From: Sutterella sp.
Lineage (GTDB): Bacteria > Pseudomonadota > Gammaproteobacteria > Burkholderiales > Burkholderiaceae_F
Assembly (NCBI GenBank): GCA_019418605.1
Contig: DYBN01000027.1
Span: 1 to 64,000, forward strand
Direction: 5' to 3'
Length of the DNA: 64,000 nucleotides
In this document: positions 8,826 through 17,787 of the stretch, one piece after another
How the letters are laid out: each line of letters begins with the position of its first letter
How positions within the stretch are numbered: the stretch's first letter is position 1
The notes under the pieces: model-generated
The model's database searches: none
The model's input: only the letters and a program-made list of their open reading frames with translations
Told to the model about the DNA's origin: nothing
Made by a program: the position numbers and the translations under genes

Positions 8826-9980
8826 TTAGGGCTTTTGCGCGAAGGCGCCGCAGGCGAGGATTTCTCCGCCGCGCATGAGGATCTTGCCGCGGCTTGCGAC
8901 GAACACCGGCGCAAGCTCCTGCGTCAGCAGACAGACGTTGGCGCAGGCGCCGGGGCAAAGAACGCCTTGGCCCGCGAGCCCCAGGTGCCGCGCGGGGTTG
9001 CGGGTAATGAGCGACAAGGCGTCGGATATCGCCACGCCGTGGCTGCCCGCAAGCGCGCGGACAGTATCGAGATTGCCTTCAAGGCCGATCACTTCAAAGC
9101 CCGTGCGCACGCCCGCATCGTCAAAACGCGGCTTGGCGCCGTGCCCGTCGGTTGAAAGCGTGATGCGCTCGATGTCGACGCCCTCGGCAAGCGCCGTGGC
9201 AACCGACTGTGCGGCGGGCTCGCAGGCGCAGCCCCCGCCCGTGGTGAAGTCGATCATGCCGCCTGCGCGCGCAAAGCCGCAGGCCCGCTCGAGAATTTCG
9301 TGCGAGCGTCCGCAGTGCGTGGGCAACACGTGCTCCTTGAGCGCAAAGCCGCGCGCCTCGATCTCTTCAAAGAGATCAAAGGTCGAGACCAGATCCCCCA
9401 GGTGCACGTGCAGCAGCCCGCGTTTGCCTGCGAGCGTGCCCGCAAGACGAATGTCGGCCAGCAGGCTCAGAATCGACTGCATGTCGGGAAAGGAGCCGAA
9501 CGTGTCGCCCAGGGCCACCTTGACGCCCAGGCACTCGGGCACGCAAAAGAGATCGTCCATCACGCTGCGCGTGAGCGTCACGGGCGGAAAGCGGTAGTTG
9601 GAGGTGTACATCCAGGCGTTGAGACCTTCGCACTGAAGGCCCCGGATCGTGGCAAGCAGATTGGGCAGCGATCGGGAGATGACGTCGGTGCCGAGCACGC
9701 CCGCAACGCACGTCGTGCCGGTGGCGACAAGCTCCGCGGCCTGCACCTGCGGGGCTCTCGTGGCCGGGCCGCTCACGCCCCCTCCGCCCGTAACATGCAC
9801 GTGCAGATCAAAAAAGCCGGGCGCGGCAACAAGGCCCGAGGCGTCGATCACCTCCATGTCCGGGAGCACCGCCGTGAGGTCGGGCCCCACGGCAAGGATG
9901 CGGTCGGCGGCAATGAGAATGTCTGCGCGCCCGATGTCTTCGGGCGTAAAGACGCGTGCGTTTCGAATCAAGCAGGCCAT
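8826..9980 (-). CDS. iadA: Isoaspartyl (beta-aspartyl) dipeptidase
   Basis: The 384-residue protein is an amidohydrolase-superfamily zinc peptidase. Metal-binding motifs are visible: DLHVHVTGGGG (residues about 58-68), a Lys in GVKVALGD that would be carboxylated, HVHLGD, THCGR and the Asp in STDGHG. The order and the GGGG after HVH are typical of IadA, which cleaves isoaspartyl dipeptides arising from damaged proteins in the cytoplasm. A GGGAGAG Shine-Dalgarno precedes the ATG. It follows the MtaD-like gene by 66 bp in the same direction. Confidence 0.85.
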   Translation of the reverse strand: MACLIRNARVFTPEDIGRADILIAADRILAVGPDLTAVLPDMEVIDASGLVAAPGFFDLHVHVTGGGGVSGPATRAPQVQAAELVATGTTCVAGVLGTDVISRSLPNLLATIRGLQCEGLNAWMYTSNYRFPPVTLTRSVMDDLFCVPECLGVKVALGDTFGSFPDMQSILSLLADIRLAGTLAGKRGLLHVHLGDLVSTFDLFEEIEARGFALKEHVLPTHCGRSHEILERACGFARAGGMIDFTTGGGCACEPAAQSVATALAEGVDIERITLSTDGHGAKPRFDDAGVRTGFEVIGLEGNLDTVRALAGSHGVAISDALSLITRNPARHLGLAGQGVLCPGACANVCLLTQELAPVFVASRGKILMRGGEILACGAFAQKP

Positions 9981-10046
9981 CGGAGAACTCTCCCTTTAAT
10001 TTCGTGAAAAGGCCTGCGGGCGAAGCCGCAGGCAAAGCGGCGGGCT

Positions 10047-11288
10047 TTAAGGCGCAAGACGCGCCACCGACTCGCGGGCCTTGGCAAGGATTTCCTCTTC
10101 GCCCTCGACGACGCCCTTTTTCATCAGGAACCTGCCGTCGCACAAAACGCTTGAGACGGCGCGGCTGTCGGCTGCGTACACCCAGTTGCTCACAAGGTTG
10201 TAGCAGGGCGCAAGACGCTCGTTGTCGAGGTCAAGGAGCACGGCGTCGGCCAGCATTCCCTTTGCAATGCGCCCGGCCTCAAGGCCAAAGGCGCGCGCGC
10301 CGTTTTCCGTGGCCCAGGAAAAGACCTCGGAGGCGGGCAGCGTCTGGCTTGAGCCCGAGACCTTGGCTAAAAGCGAGGCAAACTTCATCTCCTCGCGCAT
10401 GTCGAGATTGTTGTTTGAGCTCGTGCCGTCGGTGCCGATCGTGACGTTGCAGCCCGAAGCCGCAAAGGCGGCCGCCGGGAAGATGCCCGAGGCAAGCTTC
10501 ATGTTCGAGCAGGGGTTGTGCGCGATCGACACGCCCCGCTCGGCCATGATCTGCATCTCTTCGGGATCGACGTGCACGCAGTGCGCGGCAATGACGTTGG
10601 GGCCGAGCACGCCGAGCTTGTCAAGCCACCGCACGGGGCTCATGCCGTAGGTCTTGATGCAGTCTTCGACTTCGCGGCGCGTTTCCGAGACGTGCAGCGT
10701 GAGCCGCTGGCCGTTGTCGCGGGCTGCCTGCGCGCAGCGCTGCAGCAGCTCGGGCCCCGCGGTGTAGACCGCGTGGGGAGCAACGACAAGCTCGATGCGG
10801 CCGGCGGCCGGGCTCTTCCAGCTCGCGAGAAACTCAAGGTCGCGCGCAATCTGCTCGGCGCCGAGCCGGTCCATGAGCGAGACGCCGATTGCGGCGCGAA
10901 TGCCCATCTCTTCGGCTGCGCGCACGGTCTGCTCCACCATCCAGTACATGTCGCAGAAGAAGGTGGTGCCCGAGCGGATCATTTCGAGAATGGCAAGGCG
11001 GCTGCCGTTGTAGATGTCTTCGGGCTTCATGCGGGCTTCAAAGGGCCAGATGTGGTCGTTGAGCCAGGCAAAGAGCTCCATGTCGTCGGCGTAGCCCCGA
11101 AGCAGCGTCATGGCCGCGTGCGTGTGGGTGTTGAAAAAGCTCGGCACGATGGCTTCGTTGGAGGCGTCGTAGACGTCGTCGGCCTCCGTGCCGGGGGCCG
11201 CATTGAGATCGGCAAAGCGGCCGTCCTTGATGAGAATGTTGGTGCGCTCGCCCGCGAGCGTGACGTTTTCAATGAGAAGCGAAGACAT
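10047..11288 (-). CDS. mtaD: MtaD-family deaminase (5-methylthioadenosine/S-adenosylhomocysteine deaminase)
   Basis: This 413-residue amidohydrolase carries the full zinc site of the MtaD/SsnA/TrzA group: NTHTHAAMTLLRG, the His in VAPHAVYT, HVSETRREVE, AAHCVHVD and IGTDGTSSNNNLDM. The family deaminates MTA, SAH or adenosine at C6 of the purine ring; guanine or atrazine-type substrates are possible in relatives. The partner gene upstream on this strand is an S-adenosylhomocysteine-hydrolase-like protein, which favours SAH as substrate. AAGGAC precedes the ATG. Confidence 0.85.
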   Translation of the reverse strand: MSSLLIENVTLAGERTNILIKDGRFADLNAAPGTEADDVYDASNEAIVPSFFNTHTHAAMTLLRGYADDMELFAWLNDHIWPFEARMKPEDIYNGSRLAILEMIRSGTTFFCDMYWMVEQTVRAAEEMGIRAAIGVSLMDRLGAEQIARDLEFLASWKSPAAGRIELVVAPHAVYTAGPELLQRCAQAARDNGQRLTLHVSETRREVEDCIKTYGMSPVRWLDKLGVLGPNVIAAHCVHVDPEEMQIMAERGVSIAHNPCSNMKLASGIFPAAAFAASGCNVTIGTDGTSSNNNLDMREEMKFASLLAKVSGSSQTLPASEVFSWATENGARAFGLEAGRIAKGMLADAVLLDLDNERLAPCYNLVSNWVYAADSRAVSSVLCDGRFLMKKGVVEGEEEILAKARESVARLAP

Positions 11289-11354
11289 CGGTCGGAGTCC
11301 TTTGGAAACGAAAAACGAAAAAATGAAGTTCGGCCGCGGCCGCTTTGCGGGGCC

Positions 11355-12425
11355 TTAAATGTAGGCAAGCTCCCTGCCGATCGTTCCGTCGCGGCGCGTG
11401 ACCTCAAGCAGCGCCTCTTCAATGTCGGCGGGCGGCTCGATGAGGCCCTTTTCCTGCGGGTGCTCGATGAGATAAAGAGCGCCCGCGTTGTGCAGCGCCA
11501 TCGTGGCGTCGATGTAGCGCAGCTGCGTGGGGTCGTGCAGGATGAAGTTAAGGGGCCGTTTTTCTTCGAGCACGCGTTCGGCGGGAACGTCCGGCCCGAA
11601 CTCGTCTTCAACGCCCATGTTGGCAATGAGAGCGTGCGAGGAGAGAAAAACCTCGGCCGGGCAGCTCTCGCGCAGGGCGCCCGCAACGCCCGTGGCCGTG
11701 ACGACGGCGTCGGCCTCAAGCACGGCCTCGCGGATTGCCGCGCGGTCGTCGGCCGCAATGACGCGTGCGGCAAGAGAGGCCGTCTGCGGCGTGATGTCCG
11801 CGGGCCGCGTGACGACGGTCGTCTTGCAGCCGTAGTGGTGCGCCCAGGCAATGAGCCCGGAGCCGACCTTGCCGCTGCCAAAGACAACAAGCTTTTTGCC
11901 GGCGAAGTCGCCGTGGCCGAGCTCGCGCATGGCGCGAAAGTAGCTCTCGCCCGTGCCAAGCGACGTTTCGATGCGCTTGATGCGGCCTGCGTCGGCAACG
12001 AACACGGGCTTGTCGGCAAAGCGGTATTTGTCAACGCCCGAGCGCGTGAGCTCGACGTAGCCGATGCGCGCAGGGGTGTTCGAGAAGGCCGCGGCGCAGT
12101 CAAGCACGAGGTCGATGGGGCCAAAGGAGCCTTTTTGAGCTTCCTGAGGCGTCAGAACGGGGATGCCGGCGTCTTTCAAAAAGCGCACCGATTCCGCGTT
12201 TGCGGGCATGACGTCGTCGACGCCGACGAGAAGCCGCGCGCCGGCAGCCAGAAGCGAGACGTACTTTGTGAAGGTGTTGTCAAAGACGGGCGTGGCGTCA
12301 AGAATCGTGCAGCCCGCAAGGGGCCGGCTTTGCGCCCAGGCCTGCGCCTGAAAGCGGCCGGCCGGGTACTCGCAGGGGGCGTAGAGCGCGTCTATGCGCG
12401 AAGTGAGTGCGTCGATGGGGTGCAT
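11355..12425 (-). CDS. Divergent S-adenosylhomocysteine hydrolase-like protein
   Basis: The protein is about 356 residues from the ATG at 12425 (an ATG 14 codons upstream is possible; neither has a strong ribosome site). The middle holds an NAD-binding Rossmann motif, VVFGSGKVGSG, preceded by SLGTGESYF, which parallels the GTGQS...GYGWVG arrangement of AhcY. Typical AhcY enzymes have 430-470 residues and conserved substrate-binding segments such as the N-terminal CN(I/P)FSTQD motif, which I do not see. It may therefore act on a modified SAH such as S-inosylhomocysteine. It precedes mtaD by 66 bp, suggesting one transcript. Confidence 0.65.
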   Translation of the reverse strand: MHPIDALTSRIDALYAPCEYPAGRFQAQAWAQSRPLAGCTILDATPVFDNTFTKYVSLLAAGARLLVGVDDVMPANAESVRFLKDAGIPVLTPQEAQKGSFGPIDLVLDCAAAFSNTPARIGYVELTRSGVDKYRFADKPVFVADAGRIKRIETSLGTGESYFRAMRELGHGDFAGKKLVVFGSGKVGSGLIAWAHHYGCKTTVVTRPADITPQTASLAARVIAADDRAAIREAVLEADAVVTATGVAGALRESCPAEVFLSSHALIANMGVEDEFGPDVPAERVLEEKRPLNFILHDPTQLRYIDATMALHNAGALYLIEHPQEKGLIEPPADIEEALLEVTRRDGTIGRELAYI

Positions 12426-12861
12426 GAAAAGCGGGGAAAGAAAAAAGCCGGGGCAAAAGGGGCGCATCGCAGGCCACGGGCCCCGCCCGGCGCCTTGTTT
12501 AAAGCTGCCGGCTCAGATTGTAGCGGCCGGGCCGGAGCCGGGAGCCTGCGCGGGACCGGGGGTGAGTTTTGGCTGCGCCCGCACGCAGCGCGCCGGCGCG
12601 AACGGCTGGTGTCGCGCGAAGAGACCCAAAATCGAGCTAAAGCCTTGACATTGTTTGAGAAAAAGGAGAAAATCAACATCTTTTCCGGGACAGCATAAAC
12701 GCGGAAGGGGGCCGCATGCCCTTTTCACGCGGCTTTTGCGTCTTTGGAAAAGGCACAAATTTTTCACCAGCAACACATCCGTTTCAAGCCCGTCCGGCAG
12801 TGCCGAGGACGCATCTGCGGCCGGGGGAGGGCGGATGGATTTTTGAATAAATACGGACACT
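12426..12861. other. Intergenic region and long leader before the str operon
   Basis: The left part separates the leftward SAH-hydrolase-like gene from the rightward ribosomal genes. The right part would be a transcribed leader of about 180 nt. It contains a stem CCTTTTC/GAAAAGG at 12720-12753 followed within a few bases by ATTTTT, which could act as a weak attenuator. rpoB and rpoC, usual neighbours upstream of rpsL in many betaproteobacteria, are not here. Confidence 0.45.
12645..12673 (+). promoter_or_regulatory. Sigma-70-type promoter for rpsL-rpsG-fusA
   Basis: A perfect TTGACA (12645-12650) is followed after 17 bp by GAAAAT (12668-12673), four of six bases matching TATAAT. It lies about 190 bp before rpsL. 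Confidence 0.6.
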
Positions 12862-13239
12862 ATGCCCACTATTAATCAGCTTGTGCGCAAGCCTCGCGAG
12901 CTCACGCACGACAAGAGCAAGAGCCCTGCTCTGAAGAACTGCCCGCAAAAGCGCGGCGTCTGCACCAAGGTCTACACGACCACCCCGAAGAAGCCGAACT
13001 CGGCTCTGCGCAAGGTCGCCAAGGTGCGCCTGACCAACGGCTTTGAAGTGATTTCCTACATCGGCGGCGAAGGCCACAACCTGCAGGAACACTCCGTGGT
13101 GTTGATCCGCGGCGGCCGTGTGAAGGACTTGCCCGGCGTGCGTTATCACATCGTGCGCGGCTCTCTGGACACCCAGGGCGTCAAGGACCGCAAGCAGGCC
13201 CGTTCGAAGTACGGCGCCAAGCGCCCGAAGGCAGCGTAA
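12862..13239 (+). CDS. rpsL: 30S ribosomal protein S12
   Basis: The 125-residue protein is full length for S12 and starts MPTINQLVRKPRE. The decoding-centre loop TPKKPNSALRKVAKVRL has Lys at the positions where substitutions confer streptomycin resistance, so the sequence is wild type there. RGGRVKDLPGVRYH contains the Asp that RimO can methylthiolate. It is first gene of the str operon, followed by a 171-nt spacer before rpsG. Confidence 0.98.
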   Translation: MPTINQLVRKPRELTHDKSKSPALKNCPQKRGVCTKVYTTTPKKPNSALRKVAKVRLTNGFEVISYIGGEGHNLQEHSVVLIRGGRVKDLPGVRYHIVRGSLDTQGVKDRKQARSKYGAKRPKAA

Positions 13240-13410
13240 TTCGCGGCGACAGTTTGTCAGCCGTAGAAGGACGGTCCCGCTTATAGGACCGAGTAAGTCG
13301 CAGCCCTGATGGTGCTGCAGGAAAAAAGAAAGAGCGGCGCCGCTTAGTTAGAGAAAAGATCGCGGCAGCCCGCTTCAACTAAAGACTGAAGACAACGAAA
13401 GAGGAAAGAA
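13240..13410 (+). promoter_or_regulatory. Structured rpsL-rpsG spacer, candidate S7 autoregulatory site
   Basis: The 171-nt spacer contains a hairpin CGGTCC-8 nt-GGACCG (13272-13291) and a second stem GCAGC/GCTGC around 13300-13318. In E. coli the S12-S7 spacer is bound by S7 to repress translation. That is known for E. coli; its application here is inference from position and structure. The sequence ACGGTCCCG...TCGCAGCC recurs before rplC. Confidence 0.5.
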
Positions 13411-13881
13411 ATGCCCCGTCGTCGCGAAGTACCCAAGCGTGAGATTCTCCCTGATCCGAAGTTCGGCAGCGTGGAAATCTCCAAATTCATCAACGTTGTG
13501 ATGCTTGACGGCAAGAAGGCCGTCGCAGAGCGCATCGTCTACGGCGCCCTGCAGCAGATTGAAGAAAAGACCGGTAAGAACGCCCTCGAAGTGTTCACGA
13601 CCGCACTCAACAATGTCCGTCCGCTCGTGGAAGTCAAGAGCCGCCGCATCGGCGGCGCCAACTACCAGGTGCCGGTTGAAGTGCGTCCCGTGCGCCGCAT
13701 GGCTCTGGCCATGCGCTGGCTGCGCGAAAGCGCCAAGTCGCGTTCCGAGAAGTCCATGCCCCAACGCTTGGCTGGTGAGCTGTTGGATGCTGCAGAAGGC
13801 CGCGGCGGCGCTATGAAGAAGCGCGACGAAGTGCACCGCATGGCCGAGGCCAACAAGGCCTTCTCGCACTTCCGCTTCTAA
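13411..13881 (+). CDS. rpsG: 30S ribosomal protein S7
   Basis: The 156-residue protein begins MPRRREVPKREILPDPKFGS and contains the conserved RRMALAMRWL segment of the 16S rRNA 3'-domain binding region. It has the short C-terminus of non-K12 S7 proteins, ending HFRF. S7 nucleates assembly of the small-subunit head and in enterobacteria represses the str operon. AGGAAAG precedes the ATG. Confidence 0.98.
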   Translation: MPRRREVPKREILPDPKFGSVEISKFINVVMLDGKKAVAERIVYGALQQIEEKTGKNALEVFTTALNNVRPLVEVKSRRIGGANYQVPVEVRPVRRMALAMRWLRESAKSRSEKSMPQRLAGELLDAAEGRGGAMKKRDEVHRMAEANKAFSHFRF

Positions 13882-13949
13882 TACTTCGATTAACCTCCGG
13901 ACACGCAGGACCCCGACGGGTCTTGCGTTCCCCACTATAGAGACAAGTC

Positions 13950-16052
13950 ATGGCTCGTACTACTCCGATCTCGCGTTATCGCAACATCGGTATTTCCGCC
14001 CACATCGACGCGGGCAAGACCACGACGACCGAACGCATTCTGTTCTTCACGGGCGTCAACCACAAGCTCGGCGAAGTGCACGACGGCGCCGCCACCATGG
14101 ACTGGATGGAACAGGAACAGGAGCGCGGCATCACGATTACTTCGGCCGCCACCACCTGCTTCTGGCGCGGCATGGACATGCAGTTTCAGCCGCACCGTCT
14201 GAACATCATCGACACCCCGGGGCACGTCGACTTCACCGTTGAAGTTGAACGCTCCATGCGCGTGCTCGACGGCGCCGTGATGGTGTACTGCGCCGTGGGC
14301 GGCGTGCAGCCGCAGTCGGAAACGGTCTGGCGTCAGGCCAACAAGTATCACGTCCCGCGCATCGCCTTCGTCAACAAGATGGACCGCACGGGCGCGAACT
14401 TCTTCAAGGTCGTCGACCAGATGAAGACCCGTCTGAAGGCGCATCCCTGCCCCATCGTGATCCCGATCGGCGCCGAGGACAAGTTCCAGGGCGTGGTGGA
14501 CCTCATCAAGATGAAGGGCATCATTTGGGACGAAGCGAGCCAGGGCACCAAGTTCAACTACATCGACATTCCCGCCGATTTGGTCGACACGGCCAATGAA
14601 TGGCGCGAGAAGATGATCGAGATGGCCGCCGAGGCAAGCGAGGAGCTCATGAACAGCTACCTCGAAAACGGCGAGCTGTCGGAAGCCGACATCATCAAGG
14701 GCATCCGCGCCCGCACGATCGCCGGCGAAATCCAGCCGATGTTCTGCGGCTCGTCCTTCAAGAACAAGGGCGTGCAGCGCATGCTCGACGGCGTGATCGA
14801 ATTCCTGCCTTCTCCCGTTGACATTCCCCCGGTTCCGGGCTTTGACCTCAACGACAACGAAGTGCACCGCGAGGCCGACGACAACGCCCCGTTCTCGGCT
14901 CTGGCCTTCAAGATCATGACCGACCCGTACGTGGGCCAGCTCACGTTCCTGCGCGTTTACTCCGGCATCCTGAAGTCGGGCGAGACGGTGCTCAACTCCG
15001 TCAAGAACAAGAAGGAGCGCATCGGCCGTCTGCTGCAGATGCACGCCAACGAGCGCAAGGAAATCACCGAAGCCGAGGCTGGCGACATCGCCGCCGCCGT
15101 GGGTTTGAAGGACGTGACGACGGGCGATACGCTCTGCGAAGTCTCCGCTCCGATCATCCTTGAGCGCATGGAGTTCCCCGAGCCCGTGATCTCGCAGGCC
15201 GTCGAACCCAAGACCAAGGCCGACCAGGAAAAGATGGCGCTCGCCTTGGGCCGCCTCGCCCGCGAGGATCCGTCCTTCCGCGTGCGCACCGACGAAGAGT
15301 CCGGCCAGACCATCATCTCGGGCATGGGCGAGCTGCACCTTGAAATTCTTGTGGACCGCATGCGCCGCGAGTTCGGCGTCGAGGCCACGGTGGGCAAGCC
15401 CCAGGTGGCCTATCGCGAGACGATCCGCTCGGTGGTGGAAAACGCCGAATGCAAGTTCGCCAAGCAGTCCGGCGGCCGCGGCCAGTACGGCCACGTGGTT
15501 TTGAAGCTCGAACCCCTGCCCGCGGGCGGCGGCTTCGAGTTCGTCGACGCCATCAAGGGCGGCGTGGTGCCGCGCGAGTACATCCCGGCGGTTGAAAAGG
15601 GCGTCGAAGACACCCTCAAGGCCGGCGTGCTTGCCGGCTACCCCGTGGTCGACGTGAAGGTGACGCTGCACTTTGGTTCGTACCACGAAGTGGACTCGAA
15701 CGAAAACGCGTTCCGCATGGCTGCCTCCATGGCATTCAAGGACGGCATGCGCAAGGCAAACCCCGTGCTGCTCGAGCCGATCATGAAGGTCGAAGTCGAG
15801 ACGCCCGAAGAGAAGATGGGCGACGTCATGGGCGACCTTTCGAGCCGCCGCGGCGTGATCCAGGGCATGGACGACCTGCCCGGCGGAGGCAAGGCCGTGC
15901 GCTGCGAGGTGCCGCTGGCTGAAATGTTCGGCTACTCCACGACGCTGCGCTCGCTCACGCAGGGCCGCGCGACCTACACGATGGAGTTCGATCACTACGC
16001 CGAAGCGCCGCGCAACGTGGCCGAAGCCGTGATCGCCGAGAAGACCAAGTAG
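13950..16052 (+). CDS. fusA: Elongation factor G
   Basis: The 700-residue GTPase shows the G1 motif AHIDAGKTT, the switch-II motif DTPGHVDF and the base-recognition motif NKMDR, followed by domains II-V with the conserved SGMGELHLEI and GGRGQYGHV segments. It catalyses translocation on the ribosome. Length and motifs fit canonical EF-G1. It lies 68 bp after rpsG and 95 bp before tuf, in the order typical of the str operon. Confidence 0.98.
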   Translation: MARTTPISRYRNIGISAHIDAGKTTTTERILFFTGVNHKLGEVHDGAATMDWMEQEQERGITITSAATTCFWRGMDMQFQPHRLNIIDTPGHVDFTVEVERSMRVLDGAVMVYCAVGGVQPQSETVWRQANKYHVPRIAFVNKMDRTGANFFKVVDQMKTRLKAHPCPIVIPIGAEDKFQGVVDLIKMKGIIWDEASQGTKFNYIDIPADLVDTANEWREKMIEMAAEASEELMNSYLENGELSEADIIKGIRARTIAGEIQPMFCGSSFKNKGVQRMLDGVIEFLPSPVDIPPVPGFDLNDNEVHREADDNAPFSALAFKIMTDPYVGQLTFLRVYSGILKSGETVLNSVKNKKERIGRLLQMHANERKEITEAEAGDIAAAVGLKDVTTGDTLCEVSAPIILERMEFPEPVISQAVEPKTKADQEKMALALGRLAREDPSFRVRTDEESGQTIISGMGELHLEILVDRMRREFGVEATVGKPQVAYRETIRSVVENAECKFAKQSGGRGQYGHVVLKLEPLPAGGGFEFVDAIKGGVVPREYIPAVEKGVEDTLKAGVLAGYPVVDVKVTLHFGSYHEVDSNENAFRMAASMAFKDGMRKANPVLLEPIMKVEVETPEEKMGDVMGDLSSRRGVIQGMDDLPGGGKAVRCEVPLAEMFGYSTTLRSLTQGRATYTMEFDHYAEAPRNVAEAVIAEKTK

Positions 16053-16078
16053 GCGAAAAGACTGAAATGAACCGGGAG

Positions 16079-16109
16079 GAAGGGATAAAATCTGAAGGAT
16101 TTTCCCTTC
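16079..16109 (+). promoter_or_regulatory. Hairpin in the fusA-tuf spacer
   Basis: GAAGGGATAAAATC pairs with GATTTTCCCTTC across a 5-nt loop, leaving a two-base bulge. It is not followed by a run of T, so it is more likely a processing or RNA-stability element than a terminator. It could help uncouple tuf expression from fusA. Confidence 0.5.
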
Positions 16110-16147
16110 TTCTCGACAAAACATTGAAAAGGATTTAAGGACCAAAA

Positions 16148-17338
16148 ATGGCCAAGGGTAAGTATGAACGCACTAAGCCCCATGTGAATGTGGGCACGAT
16201 CGGTCACGTTGACCATGGCAAGACGACGCTGACGGCTGCCATCTGCACGGTTCTCGCCCAGAAGTACGGCGGCGAAGCCAAGGCATACGATCAGATCGAC
16301 GCGGCGCCTGAAGAAAAGGCGCGCGGCATCACGATCAACACGGCGCACGTCGAGTACGAGACGGAACACCGTCACTATGCGCACGTTGACTGCCCGGGGC
16401 ACGCCGACTATGTGAAGAACATGATCACGGGTGCGGCGCAGATGGACGGCGCGATTCTGGTTGTGTCGGCCGCCGACGGCCCGATGCCGCAGACCCGCGA
16501 GCACATTCTGCTGGCTCGCCAGGTGGGCGTTCCCTACATCATCGTGTACCTCAACAAGTGCGACATGGTTGACGATCCCGAGCTTCTGGAGCTCGTGGAA
16601 ATGGAAGTGCGCGAACTGCTGAGCAACTACAACTTCCCGGGCGACGACATCCCGATCATCAAGGGTTCCGCCAAGCTCGCGCTCGAAGGCGACAAGGGCG
16701 AACTCGGCGAACAGTCGATCATGAAGCTTGCCGAGACGCTCGACAGCTACATCCCGACGCCGCAGCGTGCTCTTGACCAGCCGTTCCTGATGCCGATCGA
16801 AGACGTGTTCTCGATCTCGGGCCGCGGCACGGTGGTGACGGGGCGCGTCGAGCGCGGCGTGATCCGCGTGGGCGACGAAATCGAAATCGTGGGCATTCGT
16901 CCGACGGCGAAGACGACCTGCACGGGCGTTGAAATGTTCCGCAAGCTGCTTGACGAAGGCGAAGCGGGCGACAACGTGGGCATTCTGCTGCGCGGCACCA
17001 AGCGCGAAGAAGTCGAGCGCGGTCAGGTTCTCGCCAAGCCCGGTTCGATCACGCCGCACACGAAGTTTGCCGCCGAGGTGTACGTTCTCACCAAGGAAGA
17101 AGGCGGCCGCCACACGCCGTTCTTCAAGGGCTATCGTCCGCAGTTCTACTTCCGCACGACGGACGTCACCGGCACGATCGAGCTGCCCGAGGGCGTTGAG
17201 ATGGTGATGCCGGGCGACAACGTGTCGATGACCGTGCAGCTCATCTGCCCGATCGCCATGCAGGAAGGCCTGCGCTTTGCTATCCGCGAAGGCGGCCACA
17301 CGGTCGGCGCCGGCGTGGTGAGCAAGATCATCGAGTAA
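16148..17338 (+). CDS. tuf: Elongation factor Tu
   Basis: The 396-residue GTPase has GHVDHGKT, DCPGHADY and NKCDM motifs and the conserved C-terminal barrel (FKGYRPQFYFRTTDVTG). It delivers aminoacyl-tRNA to the ribosome. Codon use is strongly biased, as expected for a very highly expressed gene. Many proteobacteria carry two tuf copies; only one lies in this window. AAGGA precedes the ATG. Confidence 0.98.
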   Translation: MAKGKYERTKPHVNVGTIGHVDHGKTTLTAAICTVLAQKYGGEAKAYDQIDAAPEEKARGITINTAHVEYETEHRHYAHVDCPGHADYVKNMITGAAQMDGAILVVSAADGPMPQTREHILLARQVGVPYIIVYLNKCDMVDDPELLELVEMEVRELLSNYNFPGDDIPIIKGSAKLALEGDKGELGEQSIMKLAETLDSYIPTPQRALDQPFLMPIEDVFSISGRGTVVTGRVERGVIRVGDEIEIVGIRPTAKTTCTGVEMFRKLLDEGEAGDNVGILLRGTKREEVERGQVLAKPGSITPHTKFAAEVYVLTKEEGGRHTPFFKGYRPQFYFRTTDVTGTIELPEGVEMVMPGDNVSMTVQLICPIAMQEGLRFAIREGGHTVGAGVVSKIIE

Positions 17339-17402
17339 GGCTCGAAAAAATTTGAAGGAGCCGGCGCCCTGAGACGGGCGCCGTGAATTCCTCCAAAAAC
17401 TC

Positions 17403-17431
17403 TTGACAGAGTATGGGGGCGTGGGTATACT
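17403..17431 (+). promoter_or_regulatory. Strong sigma-70 promoter for rpsJ and the S10 operon
   Basis: TTGACA (17403-17408) and TATACT (17426-17431) are separated by exactly 17 bp. The predicted transcription start is about 40 nt before rpsJ, so there is no room for the roughly 170-nt S10 leader known from E. coli. Confidence 0.9.
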
Positions 17432-17478
17432 GCGCCCCCTAGTTCTTTTTTTGTTCTTTTCTCAGGAAAATCAAAGAA

Positions 17479-17787
17479 ATGCAGTCCCAGCGCATTCGCA
17501 TTCGCCTCAAGGCGTTTGACTACAAGCTGATCGACCAGTCGGCGCTCGAAATCGTCGACACCGCAAAGCGCACCGGCGCCGTGGTTCGTGGTCCGGTTCC
17601 GCTTCCCACCCGCATCCAGCGTTTCGACATCCTGCGTTCGCCCCACGTCAACAAGACGAGCCGCGACCAGCTCGAAATCCGCACCCATCAGCGCCTGATG
17701 GACATCATTGATCCGACCGACAAGACGGTTGACGCCCTCATGAAGCTTGACCTTCCGGCAGGCGTGGACGTCAAGATCAAGGTGTAG
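17479..17787 (+). CDS. rpsJ: 30S ribosomal protein S10
   Basis: The 102-residue protein starts MQSQRIRIRLKAFD and contains the PLPTRIQRF loop, both typical of S10, which also acts in NusB-dependent antitermination. Length is canonical. It has its own promoter immediately upstream and is followed by an unusual 223-nt gap before rplC. Confidence 0.98.
   Translation: MQSQRIRIRLKAFDYKLIDQSALEIVDTAKRTGAVVRGPVPLPTRIQRFDILRSPHVNKTSRDQLEIRTHQRLMDIIDPTDKTVDALMKLDLPAGVDVKIKV

Noticed and set aside
10518..12698. 726-codon open frame on the plus strand opposite mtaD and the SAH-hydrolase-like gene
   Set aside because: Long GC-rich antisense frames are expected here; the real genes have clear motifs on the minus strand and this one has none.
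13935..16145. 736-codon open frame on the minus strand opposite fusA
   Set aside because: It mirrors the strongly biased codons of fusA; the translated sequence is His/Arg/Leu-rich with no recognisable domain.
15995..17299. 434-codon minus-strand frame opposite tuf
   Set aside because: Antisense shadow of a highly biased gene with no family features.
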